Source: Chrysogorgia sp. JL179-B06 | Lineage: Eukaryota; Cnidaria; Anthozoa; Scleralcyonacea; Chrysogorgiidae | Assembly: GCA_035772405.1 (NCBI GenBank) | Contig: JAYKKM010000437.1 | Span: 8,898,501-8,962,500, forward strand | Length of the DNA stretch: 64,000 bases | Direction: 5' to 3' | Shown here: one piece after another, positions 29,909 through 37,706 of the stretch | How the letters are laid out: each line of letters opens with the position of its first letter | How positions within the stretch are numbered: the stretch's first letter is position 1 | Made by a program: the position numbers and the translations under genes | Notes under the pieces: model-generated | The model's database searches: none | Told to the model about the DNA's origin: nothing | Seen by the model: the letters and a program-made list of their open reading frames with translations, nothing else

Positions 29909-30679
29909 ATGACTCAAGTCCAAGACACCGCAGAAGAGATGACTCAAGACCAAGCCCGCCAAGAAGAGGAGATCGACGCAATGCGGAGAATGTCCTTTGT
30001 CGATGCGTCTACCCCACAAGGCGCCTCTGGACCCAACGTCTTAAAAGGGTACTCGCAAGTCTTCAAGTTGTGCGACCCCGATCGTAAAAACGAAGAGGTG
30101 TCGAGACAATTTGGTACCCAGATTCTCTATACAAAGTTCGCTCATGAGGCTTGGGTCGAGCTTGATGAAGTTAGAGCCAACAAGATGGTTAACGAACTAG
30201 CCAAGATGATCCCTGTGTGGTGTCACTCACCATTCAAACGTCTTACGTTAGCGAGTAGCCACTACTTGAGCAACCCTTGCGAGTCCGCCGCTACACTACT
30301 CGGTAACTACCTCGAAGTGTTCTTGGCGACCCTTCTATGGAAACCATGCTCAACCAAACTCAAAGCGTGGCTACACCTCGCCGCAAACTGTGACGTCAAC
30401 GTTTGTAGGGTGGGGTGTAATGAAATACTAGGTGCGGGCGATATTATGAGTCACATACTCTCAGACGCTCACCTGGATTTTGTGCACGGCGGCGCGTCGT
30501 ACAATTGTTACCCATGTGGTGTGGTTACCAACAACCCAATGCATCGCTCAAGACACGAGAGCTCGAGGTCCCATCTTAAAAACTTGGAGCTTCAGCGGAT
30601 ATTTAACAACGAGCAACAGTTGCCGCAACAGGAGAGAACATTTCTCTGGGGGTATAGTAATCATGAAGAAAATCGGTAA
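29909..30679 (+). CDS. two-zinc-finger protein (inner element)
   Basis: This 256-aa protein has an acidic, Gln-rich N-terminus (about residues 1-35) followed by a helical domain and two Cys/His sites. The first is C-x3-C-x11-H-x5-H (about 170-195). The second is C-x2-C-x12-H-x5-H (about 215-240), exactly the spacing of U1/matrin-type fingers that bind RNA or DNA. The frame extends upstream only with a non-ATG start, so ATG 29909 is chosen. Its 3' end overlaps the thymidine kinase start by 17 bp. Family not identified. Confidence 0.75.
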   Translation: MTQVQDTAEEMTQDQARQEEEIDAMRRMSFVDASTPQGASGPNVLKGYSQVFKLCDPDRKNEEVSRQFGTQILYTKFAHEAWVELDEVRANKMVNELAKMIPVWCHSPFKRLTLASSHYLSNPCESAATLLGNYLEVFLATLLWKPCSTKLKAWLHLAANCDVNVCRVGCNEILGAGDIMSHILSDAHLDFVHGGASYNCYPCGVVTNNPMHRSRHESSRSHLKNLELQRIFNNEQQLPQQERTFLWGYSNHEENR

Positions 30680-31235
30680 ACTAGAAATCGTGATTGGTCC
30701 CATGTTCGCAGGAAAAACGACAGAGACTCTCCGCAGGTTAATCACGTTAAGTAAATCAGGACTCAAAGTCCTCTACATGAACAACACAGGTGACACTAGG
30801 CGAACTGACCACGCGTTCTCCACGCATCGTCGGACCATTGTTGTCGGATCAGACAGTTTACCTGCGAAGTTAATCACCAACCTTCCAAGTTCTTCCGAGA
30901 TAGTCGATTATGACGTCATTGGCATTGATGAGGGCCATTGGTACTCTGGTCTACTCCCAGTTATTCACGAATACATTAAAGCTGGCATTCACGTCATTAT
31001 TTGTGGTCTCATAACAACAGAGCATTTAAAAAGACTTGGTGAGCTCGACACACTGTTCCCAATGGCGGACGACATCACATTTCTAAAAGCGTATTGCACC
31101 GTTTGTCGCGACACTTACGGAACAACTGTTGAAGCGCCATTCAATTGGCGATACAACCCAGGACCATCGTTCGTTGGTGGTGCTGAGCAATATCGCGCAG
31201 TGTGCAGACGTCATCATCCCTCCACACAAAATTAA
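30663..31235 (+). CDS. thymidine kinase, TK1/type II (inner element)
   Basis: This 190-aa enzyme would phosphorylate thymidine for DNA synthesis. It has the P-loop GPMFAGKTT (about residues 10-18), the Walker B-like DEGHWY (about 90), and the type II zinc site CTVC (about 145) with CRRHH near the C-terminus. The lasso motif FVGGAEQYRAVC precedes the last ligand. The length fits viral and cellular TK1 proteins. The ATG follows TAATC and overlaps the upstream gene in another frame. Thymidine kinase is common in large DNA viruses but unusual in Polinton-type elements. All key residues are present. The origin (host or virus) cannot be told without a tree. Confidence 0.93.
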   Translation: MKKIGKLEIVIGPMFAGKTTETLRRLITLSKSGLKVLYMNNTGDTRRTDHAFSTHRRTIVVGSDSLPAKLITNLPSSSEIVDYDVIGIDEGHWYSGLLPVIHEYIKAGIHVIICGLITTEHLKRLGELDTLFPMADDITFLKAYCTVCRDTYGTTVEAPFNWRYNPGPSFVGGAEQYRAVCRRHHPSTQN

Positions 31236-31472
31236 GGGTGTTCTCGGATACCCCACTTTTTTAAATTTATACATTGGTCACATGAAGCGTCCAATGTACT
31301 GTAGAAACATTTTTTCACACAGTGGTCAGAAGGTTTGTGAAATAAATAGAGAAATCTTCGCAGATATTTTTTACCAAGTTAAAAACGTCTTTAAAAAATG
31401 CTAGAGCGGTTGTCGCTTCAAGCGTCGTCTCAACAACGAGAACGAGCGTTAATTCGACTTATTACTCGCTGT

Positions 31473-32276
31473 CTAAAAAGTCTCTTTACAATAACGTCTC
31501 TCATGGTTACTCAACGCTGACTTATTTTTAAATTTACGAAGGCAGTGAGAGCACTGAAACCCAACGTCAAAGAAATATTTTATTACCGCGGTAATAGCGT
31601 CGTCGTATGAGTCGCACAACAACGTTAGATAACCAGCGGATTTATATCTGAGCAACAGAGACTCCTGCTCTTTGGACGTCTTGCCTGTGCCACCTGGGTT
31701 CTTGAATTCAATCACAAGCCCGCTATGCTGTCGGTTTGCATTGGCAATAATCAAATCAGGTGTTCCACGTTGGTAACCTTTTTTCCACGAATTTATTCTT
31801 TTACTCGAGGTGTCTTGATTTTCACCACAAGCAGCTATCAAAATAGCCTCTGGATAATATTTCCTAAGAAAACCAACAACTTTCGTATGAAGGTCGAACT
31901 CAGTGATCATTTTAAATTGATTGTGTTTGAGACCAACGTCAGCTAAACTTTTTCTAACGCTTGGTAAGACTTCTGAGTGCACCCACCTTCCAAAGTGTTT
32001 CGCACGCTCCATTTTACTTGAGAACACCAATGAGTAGACCCCGAGTTCGTTGATAAACGAGGCCTGCTCTACCTTCATTTTACAATCAGGTTCGACGTGG
32101 TCGTTGACTGCATCTTTTGGTTGAGCATAACCTAGAGCGCTCGCGACCTCTCTCGCTTTGAACCATATTTCACCGTTGTGGTTAACCGTTGTGATTTGAT
32201 GACCATCGAAATCGAATAATCGAAGTGTTGCGGAAGTCATCGCTATATAGTCCTCCACGAAAAAACTACTCGACAT
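31473..32276 (-). CDS. Bro-N / nuclease / C2H2 fusion protein (inner element)
   Basis: This 267-aa protein has three parts. Residues about 15-115 match the Bro-N domain of baculovirus and phage regulators (ITTVNHNGEIWFKAREVA, ALGY, VYSLVFSSKMERAKHF, WVHSEVLPSVR). Residues about 120-235 contain GTPDLIIA followed by VIEFKNPGGTGK, the core of VRR-NUC/PD-(D/E)XK nucleases. The C-terminus has one C2H2 finger (CSHCLRKFKNKSALSNHERR, then a final Cys). A Bro-N regulator joined to a nuclease is unusual. It is convergent with thymidine kinase across 237 bp. A second ATG at 32240 is a possible alternative start. Confidence 0.85.
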   Translation of the reverse strand: MSSSFFVEDYIAMTSATLRLFDFDGHQITTVNHNGEIWFKAREVASALGYAQPKDAVNDHVEPDCKMKVEQASFINELGVYSLVFSSKMERAKHFGRWVHSEVLPSVRKSLADVGLKHNQFKMITEFDLHTKVVGFLRKYYPEAILIAACGENQDTSSKRINSWKKGYQRGTPDLIIANANRQHSGLVIEFKNPGGTGKTSKEQESLLLRYKSAGYLTLLCDSYDDAITAVIKYFFDVGFQCSHCLRKFKNKSALSNHERRYCKETF

Positions 32277-32406
32277 AGGTGTCAGGTTTTTTATAGATCT
32301 GGTTTGTTGTGTACCAATGCAGCAAATACGTTTTATTAGTCTTCGGTTTTCTACGTCGTCTGAAAAAGTTTCTAATGTTACGAACCAGCTTTCTAAGCCA
32401 ACCCAT
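32266..32406 (-). CDS. 46-aa basic peptide (inner element, too short for standard ORF cutoffs)
   Basis: The minus-strand frame starts ATG-GGT at 32406 and ends TAG at 32268-32266. It encodes a peptide with a basic, aromatic N-terminal half (MGWLRKLVRNIRNFFRRRRK) and a Tyr-rich tail. It ends 11 bases into the start of the Bro-N fusion gene, and the stop of the myristoylated-protein gene lies just upstream, leaving almost no unused DNA in this block. The composition recalls small DNA-condensing core peptides. It is unproven, but the fit in a packed operon supports it. Confidence 0.5.
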   Translation of the reverse strand: MGWLRKLVRNIRNFFRRRRKPKTNKTYLLHWYTTNQIYKKPDTYVE

Positions 32407-32414
32407 TACATAAC

Positions 32415-32621
32415 TTAAGTCACGTCTCCTACCACTCCCACTTTGTCTGACTCTGGTAACATAATAGGTTCGCCGTAAGTCTTTTTAGACCTCATACCAA
32501 TCTCAGCGTGGAGCTCGAGAGTGACGTCACCGCGACCAAATGATCCACCAGCTTTGAACATGTGATCAGTCGTTTTATTTATTTTATATGTTTCGTGAGG
32601 TCTCGAAATACACGCTCCCAT
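32415..32621 (-). CDS. putative N-myristoylated protein (inner element)
   Basis: This 68-aa protein begins MGACIS, a fit to the N-myristoylation signal MGxxxS. The region FKAGGSFGRGDVTLELHAEIG (about residues 22-42) parallels FRIGISFGRNDLNLEGHLQMG of the outer-element protein at 47731-47973, so the two elements share this family. The start codon follows the upstream stop without a gap (TAAATG). Membrane attachment and a virion role are inferred. Confidence 0.75.
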   Translation of the reverse strand: MGACISRPHETYKINKTTDHMFKAGGSFGRGDVTLELHAEIGMRSKKTYGEPIMLPESDKVGVVGDVT

Positions 32622-33572
32622 TTACTTTACACCATATTCCTTCATCATTTCTCCACCCATGATTATGATGTCTCGGTTCGTCATGTAGCCACTCACGATT
32701 TTCACGCCGTAGAATTCTATCAACGATGGGTATGCATAAGGTGCGAGTGGTATTCTTGGTCGATGTATTCCAAAAATTGTTCCATAGGGTGTGCCTATCT
32801 TTTTCATATTCGCTACGAAGTCTGAATCGGTTGACTTAACATTGTTGACCCTGACATGTGAATTGCTCATTTGCCAGTGTATTGATATCATATGCATTTT
32901 ACTTATGTCGACACCACTCGGAATAGTGCATATGCTCTCCATTGCTGGGATGCTACCACCATATGCGAGTCCGTTGGTCACGCCAGTCTTGTACCCTATG
33001 AACTTATCCCACTGACCATCGTCGTTCGATATAATTGTCTCCCAATTTGATCCAGCGGTACGAGTAGGTAACCTCACCACAACAAAAATGGAGAGATCAC
33101 ACCATTGCATACTGGGGCAATTAAAATGAAGACCTGACTCAAGTGGGATTGGTGTTAACACAGGGGATAGAAAACTTTGACTTACACTGCTGATGCCAAC
33201 AATAGGACCATAAGCCGGGTTGTTTTGCACTAATTTACTTGTTTCGCCAATGGCTTTCACTTTGTTTGAACCATTGGTGTGAAATTCCACATTTTTCAAG
33301 GCGTGTGTGCTAACGTTGAAGTCGAGCATAACATTATAGGACTGGCTCTTGAGGAAACCTAATAGTAGTTGCTCTAGAGTTCTTTTATTTGCAGCGTCTG
33401 AGTCATCGACTGGGTCTGCTACGTTTTTTATCGCTGAGCCTTGCATGTCTATTAGTCCAGACATCCTTCCACCAGTCGCGCTTAATTTAGGATCTTCATC
33501 CAGATGCCTTTTCGTTCTTTTTAGTATTTTATCGTGAGGGTCGTCAGACTCATACCCATAGTTTAGACTCAT
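32622..33572 (-). CDS. fibre-like protein (inner element)
   Basis: This 316-aa protein starts MSLNYGYES, then has a short basic region and a motif at about residues 36-62 (GLIDMQGSAIKNVADP, DSDAANKRTL) that matches the trimerising repeat of phage tail fibres (G-x-I-x-M-x-x-x-x-I-x-N-x-A-x-P-x-x-x-x-D-A-x-x-K). The C-terminal 230 residues look beta-rich with many aromatic and Gly residues and could be a lectin-like or LamG-like head. A host-binding fibre role is plausible. Its first eight residues nearly match those of the penton-like protein at 35789 (MSLNYGYDS). It is separated from the 505-codon gene upstream by two bases. Confidence 0.8.
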   Translation of the reverse strand: MSLNYGYESDDPHDKILKRTKRHLDEDPKLSATGGRMSGLIDMQGSAIKNVADPVDDSDAANKRTLEQLLLGFLKSQSYNVMLDFNVSTHALKNVEFHTNGSNKVKAIGETSKLVQNNPAYGPIVGISSVSQSFLSPVLTPIPLESGLHFNCPSMQWCDLSIFVVVRLPTRTAGSNWETIISNDDGQWDKFIGYKTGVTNGLAYGGSIPAMESICTIPSGVDISKMHMISIHWQMSNSHVRVNNVKSTDSDFVANMKKIGTPYGTIFGIHRPRIPLAPYAYPSLIEFYGVKIVSGYMTNRDIIIMGGEMMKEYGVK

Positions 33573-33574
33573 TA

Positions 33575-35062
33575 CTACTTCAAGGTGTATTTGGTTACTA
33601 AATAGCCAGAGACCGCTGAGAACCCTAAGATTATCGCCAGCGTTGTCGTGTCTGACTCGCTTGAGGTGGTGGCCACTGTTTTTCTCACAGGAAGTGGTGT
33701 CACGTTTTCTTGATAAACTTTTTTAGCCACAGTCGTTGGTACCACCACACTTTCTTGGTGAGCTTTCTTCTTCACGGTTGTTGGCATTACTAATGAGTGA
33801 GTCACCACATTTTCTTGGTGGACTTTTTTAGCCGTAGTTGTTGGTGTTGTTGCATTCAGGTTAGTGTTCACTCCAAATTTCATGGACTCTGTGGCAATCT
33901 TTAATAAGTTGTTGTACCCAGCGATTTTATTCTTGAGAATCGCTAGGTTACTTGGCATTAACCATGTACTTGGCGACACTGCAAGATTTTGGACAACGTT
34001 GGTGTCTCTAATTGATTTGTTCATGTTGAGAATCCATGTCGATACGTCATACTGTATAACACTGTCAGAAAACAACTTGCGGAACTCTTGTTGGGTCTCT
34101 AGACTTCCTGCAGAACCACCAACGACTGATACACGTGTTCTCGCTTGCGCACCAAGTGTGGAGTACACAAAGGCTTCTATGCTTTGATTTAGATATTGCA
34201 GTCCAATGTTGGTGAAGCCGTCTGACAATCGCGCGACATATCGTCTGTAATCGTTCTGAACGTCGTTGAGTGTGAAGACTCTGGATTCGCCTAAAGTGCC
34301 ATCGCTCAGTACTTTATTCTGGTAGTAATGCTTTCTGGGGATTTTGGAAGTCTCACCATACAATTCATAAGCGTTGAATTCTCTACTTATTGATTTCATG
34401 GTCTCACCACCTTCCATTCTTCTCAGAAGTCTTCTAATGGTGAAGTACACATGAAATCTCATCACACTTGTGACCACAGGGTGAACTTCTTGTGACACTG
34501 ATAAATGTTGCAGTGACACCCCACAACAGAAACTTGCACAATACGTCGCAAACACAACGCGATAGTAAGATTCGCTGTCATCCCACTCTGATTTTGTCTT
34601 TGACGTGGTGACTCGCAAGACTGGTAGCTTCGACATGAAGTAGCTATTTTGGTTAACAAAAACTCTGAAGTTATTCACTGGATAATTTAACACGTTTTCT
34701 GTTGGATAGCCATCCCAAAGCCCCCAGTGGTTCTTATGACCTTTTGGCAGTGGTTGGATAGTCCCACCACCTTGCCATATTATTGGGAACTTACTATTGT
34801 GTAGCCACTTCCACATGCTTTTATCATTTTTGAAGGTTGTGCTGGTTATGTCCGTGCTGAGGACGTCGTTGTTTCTGAAATACACGTCGACACTCATGAT
34901 TTTACCATCTTGCGAGATATTTGGATAGAACTCGAATTTGCTTAAAGTAGCGTGTGGGTACTTTTTGATGAGGTCTGCCTTTGCGTCGTGTGCAGCCTTC
35001 GACGTGTTAGCCATCGCGAGTTTGTAGTACTTTCCATAGTAATCATGAAGGGCTTTCTGCAT
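33575..35062 (-). CDS. large protein with C-terminal TM anchor (inner element)
   Basis: This 495-aa protein has a non-ATG codon extending the frame to 35092, and the first ATG is at 35062. The bulk looks globular with many Tyr/Trp residues and a Cys cluster (YCASFCCGVSL, about 180). The region at about 415-475 is Thr/Val/Lys-rich with three near repeats of (H/Y)QE(N/S)VV. It ends with a membrane segment (LAIILGFSAVSGYLV) and a short Lys tail. A membrane-anchored virion or entry-type protein would fit the fibre neighbour. I do not recognise the family. The divergent gene starts 15-45 bp away. Confidence 0.75.
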   Translation of the reverse strand: MQKALHDYYGKYYKLAMANTSKAAHDAKADLIKKYPHATLSKFEFYPNISQDGKIMSVDVYFRNNDVLSTDITSTTFKNDKSMWKWLHNSKFPIIWQGGGTIQPLPKGHKNHWGLWDGYPTENVLNYPVNNFRVFVNQNSYFMSKLPVLRVTTSKTKSEWDDSESYYRVVFATYCASFCCGVSLQHLSVSQEVHPVVTSVMRFHVYFTIRRLLRRMEGGETMKSISREFNAYELYGETSKIPRKHYYQNKVLSDGTLGESRVFTLNDVQNDYRRYVARLSDGFTNIGLQYLNQSIEAFVYSTLGAQARTRVSVVGGSAGSLETQQEFRKLFSDSVIQYDVSTWILNMNKSIRDTNVVQNLAVSPSTWLMPSNLAILKNKIAGYNNLLKIATESMKFGVNTNLNATTPTTTAKKVHQENVVTHSLVMPTTVKKKAHQESVVVPTTVAKKVYQENVTPLPVRKTVATTSSESDTTTLAIILGFSAVSGYLVTKYTLK

Positions 35063-35106
35063 ATATAATACACCATATGTTACACATAACACATGCTACA
35101 TTATAT

Positions 35107-35769
35107 ATGGTCAGGGTTGTAGTATTGATTAGAGGCCCAACGGAAACTGTGGATCTACCAGAGGCACTTTTGACGTTTGGCTCAGACCCTCACTTACTAG
35201 TAAAAAAAGCGACCATCTTTTGGGACTACGTTAACGTGGAGACCGGTGTGAATGATGAAATAAGTTACAACAGCAACAAACACGTTTTTGAGCCTGGGTA
35301 CCACACTTTTAAAATGATTGCCGACGAATTGAAAGGATTAGGGGCTATCGAGCTAGTGGCCAACAAACACAATTCAAAGTGTGAGATAAAAACTGACCAA
35401 CAATTAGAGCTGTTTAAATTTGGAGAACTCTTAGGGTTCAACGATAACACAACGGTGAGTAGTAGTGGTTTGGTCAGCCCTAACGTTGTGGATGTTAACA
35501 AAGGGTTGAAGTACGTACAAGTGGGTTGTAGCATTGTGAACAGACCTGAGAATATTGTTAATGGCAGCAAAAGCGAGGTTATCGTCGAGCTACCATTGAC
35601 CACCACCCAACCACTGAAGAGCTCCGTTCAACAATTCTTCAACATTGAGTCGAAGGTGTCGATAAACAAAGGCGTTTTTACGCAGCTAGTGTTTAATGTG
35701 ACTGACCAAGATGGTAGTGGTGTCAACGTTGGTGACATATTGTTGGACTTGTATGCGACGCTTGAGTAG
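35107..35769 (+). CDS. penton-like minor capsid protein 1 (inner element)
   Basis: This 220-aa protein has beta-rich jelly-roll-type layout: ATIFWDYVNVETG, a GYHTF turn, ELLGF near the middle, then KGLKYVQVGCSIV and VSINKGVFTQLVF near the end. The same landmarks occur in its tandem paralogue (35789-36577) and in the outer penton-like protein (45806-46552). In Polintons the single jelly-roll penton protein sits at the capsid vertices. An ATG at 35077 is also in frame. I chose 35107 because the paralogue lacks that extension. Confidence 0.7.
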   Translation: MVRVVVLIRGPTETVDLPEALLTFGSDPHLLVKKATIFWDYVNVETGVNDEISYNSNKHVFEPGYHTFKMIADELKGLGAIELVANKHNSKCEIKTDQQLELFKFGELLGFNDNTTVSSSGLVSPNVVDVNKGLKYVQVGCSIVNRPENIVNGSKSEVIVELPLTTTQPLKSSVQQFFNIESKVSINKGVFTQLVFNVTDQDGSGVNVGDILLDLYATLE

Positions 35770-35788
35770 CTAGACGTGCGCTAATGTA

Positions 35789-36577
35789 ATGAGTCTAAAC
35801 TATGGGTATGACTCTGGTGGTTACACTGAGAAGCGACGTGTAGACAACGACCCTCAAAAGTTGACGGTGCTTATTGAAGGTGTGGAGAAAGTCGTAACTT
35901 TTGACTACAGTGTAGTGGCCACACACGATAACCCACACATTGTAGTCAAGACAGCCACTGTGTTTTGGAGCTACGATAATGTGGTGAGTGGTGGTGATAT
36001 CCAATTCTTCGTTATTTCTACAGGAAAACCAATGCCAAGACTTGGGCCAATTCGAGTGGGTGGGGGCTACTACGACTTCGACGCGTTGGTTAGAGCTATA
36101 CGACACGCGCTCAGGGTACTCGGGATAGACCTTGTGGTGGAGAAACTGATGACCGCAGGTAAAAGTAGGATTAAAATTAAGACTCTGGGGGCGAACGACT
36201 CCAAAATAGAACTTAGGCTAGGTGACATTGGGCTTTTGCTTGGTTTCGCGAAGGACGCAGGAATTACGGTAGACACTAAGTGGCATGACAGTCCAAACAA
36301 GATCGATATGAACAGAGGTCTAAAGTATGTAGAAGTCTCGTGCGACGCTGTTGAGACGGAGAGCAATGTGGACACTGATGGGAAGCGTAGTAATGTGATC
36401 ACAACATTGCCAGTGCCCACCGAGCAGTCTCTAGATGGGGGGATACAGCGCTACGCATACGTTGACTCCAAGGTGAAAATTAAAAAAGGTGTTTACTCAA
36501 GTATGACGTTTCGTGTCAAACCAAACAATGGTGACGCTGACGTTGGCGCGGTGCTATTGGAACTGTATATTGTGTGA
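35789..36577 (+). CDS. penton-like minor capsid protein 2 (inner element)
   Basis: This 262-aa paralogue of the upstream gene has matching blocks ATVFWSYDNVVSGG, GGYYDFDALVRAI, IGLLLGFAKDAG, RGLKYVEVSCDAV and KIKKGVYSSMTFRV, and a C-terminal LLELYIV. It adds an N-terminal tag (MSLNYGYDS, basic patch, DNDPQKLT) shared with the fibre-like protein. Having two penton-type proteins, one with a fibre-shared tag, suggests different vertices or a fibre-docking partner. Its stop overlaps the upstream codons of the integrase frame. Confidence 0.72.
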   Translation: MSLNYGYDSGGYTEKRRVDNDPQKLTVLIEGVEKVVTFDYSVVATHDNPHIVVKTATVFWSYDNVVSGGDIQFFVISTGKPMPRLGPIRVGGGYYDFDALVRAIRHALRVLGIDLVVEKLMTAGKSRIKIKTLGANDSKIELRLGDIGLLLGFAKDAGITVDTKWHDSPNKIDMNRGLKYVEVSCDAVETESNVDTDGKRSNVITTLPVPTEQSLDGGIQRYAYVDSKVKIKKGVYSSMTFRVKPNNGDADVGAVLLELYIV

Positions 36578-36582
36578 ATTAT

Positions 36583-37686
36583 ATGGAGCTCGGTGTGGAA
36601 ACAGAACAAGGGTTGCGAGACATTTATTATAATCCTAAGACGGGGTTCAGTGGTGTAGAGAAATTGTATCAAAGCGCATTGGGAGACGGATTGAAAGTAA
36701 CTAGAAAAACAGTGAAAGAATGGTTGACAGCGCAGGACACTTACACTAGGTACAAACCCATCGTGAGAAGACATAAATTCCGCGCGACTTTTGTTGGGTT
36801 TCTTGGTGAAGAGCTCCAAATGGACTTAGTGGACATGAGTAAGTACTCAAAACAGAATGGTGGTTATTATTGGATATTGACAGGCATTGAAATATTGAGT
36901 AGATACGCTTTTGGTATTGCGGTTTACAGAAAAGACACTAAGAACATGACTAAGGCTGTTGGAAAATTGTTGGTTGACTTTAAAGATCGGTTTGGAACCG
37001 CGCCTAAGTTAGCACAATTTGATGATGGACTTGAGTTCTATAACGTTGGTGTGAAAAGTTTGCTGGGAAAACATGGTGTTGAATATTTCAGCACTAAGAG
37101 TGATAAAAAGGCCGCTGTTGTTGAGCGTTTTAATAGAAGTCTGAAGAGTATTATGTGGAAGTACTTTTACGCTCGTGGGACATACAAGTGGATTGACGCT
37201 TTGGACCAGTTTGTAAGCAATTACAATAGCAACGTGAATCGAAGCATTATGATGAAGCCGAAGGACGTCGATAAGTCAAATGAAGCCGAAGTGTGGACCA
37301 CTTTGTTTGGTCATCATTTTGCAGACACCCCATTGCCAAAGTTTAGAGTTGGCGAGTCAGTGAGAATTAGTAAGTACAAGAGTGTGTTCACAAAGGGCTA
37401 CGAAGCCAACTTCACTGAAGAGCTGTTTAAAGTGGTGAAGGTTATTCGTGGTGATCCGAACGTGTACGAAATTGAGGACATAAGTGGTGAACAGATTATT
37501 GGTAAATTTTATGAGCAGGAATTATCGCTGGTCAATAGGAAACACGGTGACGATGTGTACAGAGTTGAAAAGGTGTTGAAAAGAAAGAAAGTCAGAGGGA
37601 AGAAGATGGCGCTGGTCAAATGGTTGGGTTATGAGAGCAAACATAATTCGTGGATACCAGAAAGCGATATTCAAAATGTGAGCTAA
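36583..37686 (+). CDS. retroviral-like integrase with chromodomain (inner element)
   Basis: This 367-aa protein catalyses insertion of the linear element and generates 6-bp duplications. The DDE core is visible as LQMDLVDM (first Asp), FDDGLEFYN (second Asp) and AAVVERFNRS (Glu), with Glu about 35 residues after the second Asp. A C-terminal chromodomain (YRVEKVLKRKK, ALVKWLGYESKHNSWIP) fits targeting to modified histones. An N-terminal HTH-like region (KVTRKTVKEWL) precedes the core. The first ATG is 36583; upstream codons use GTG. The target site chosen here was inside another Polinton. Confidence 0.95.
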   Translation: MELGVETEQGLRDIYYNPKTGFSGVEKLYQSALGDGLKVTRKTVKEWLTAQDTYTRYKPIVRRHKFRATFVGFLGEELQMDLVDMSKYSKQNGGYYWILTGIEILSRYAFGIAVYRKDTKNMTKAVGKLLVDFKDRFGTAPKLAQFDDGLEFYNVGVKSLLGKHGVEYFSTKSDKKAAVVERFNRSLKSIMWKYFYARGTYKWIDALDQFVSNYNSNVNRSIMMKPKDVDKSNEAEVWTTLFGHHFADTPLPKFRVGESVRISKYKSVFTKGYEANFTEELFKVVKVIRGDPNVYEIEDISGEQIIGKFYEQELSLVNRKHGDDVYRVEKVLKRKKVRGKKMALVKWLGYESKHNSWIPESDIQNVS

Positions 37687-37706
37687 TGTAATATGGCCGA
37701 AGGTGG
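37654..37706 (+). repeat. 53-bp repeat marking a tandem duplication, copy 1
   Basis: The end of the integrase gene and the start of the next gene (ATACCAGAAAGCGATATTCA through GAAGGTGG) recur at 38663-38715 with one mismatch. Spacing is 1009 bp. Confidence 0.92.
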
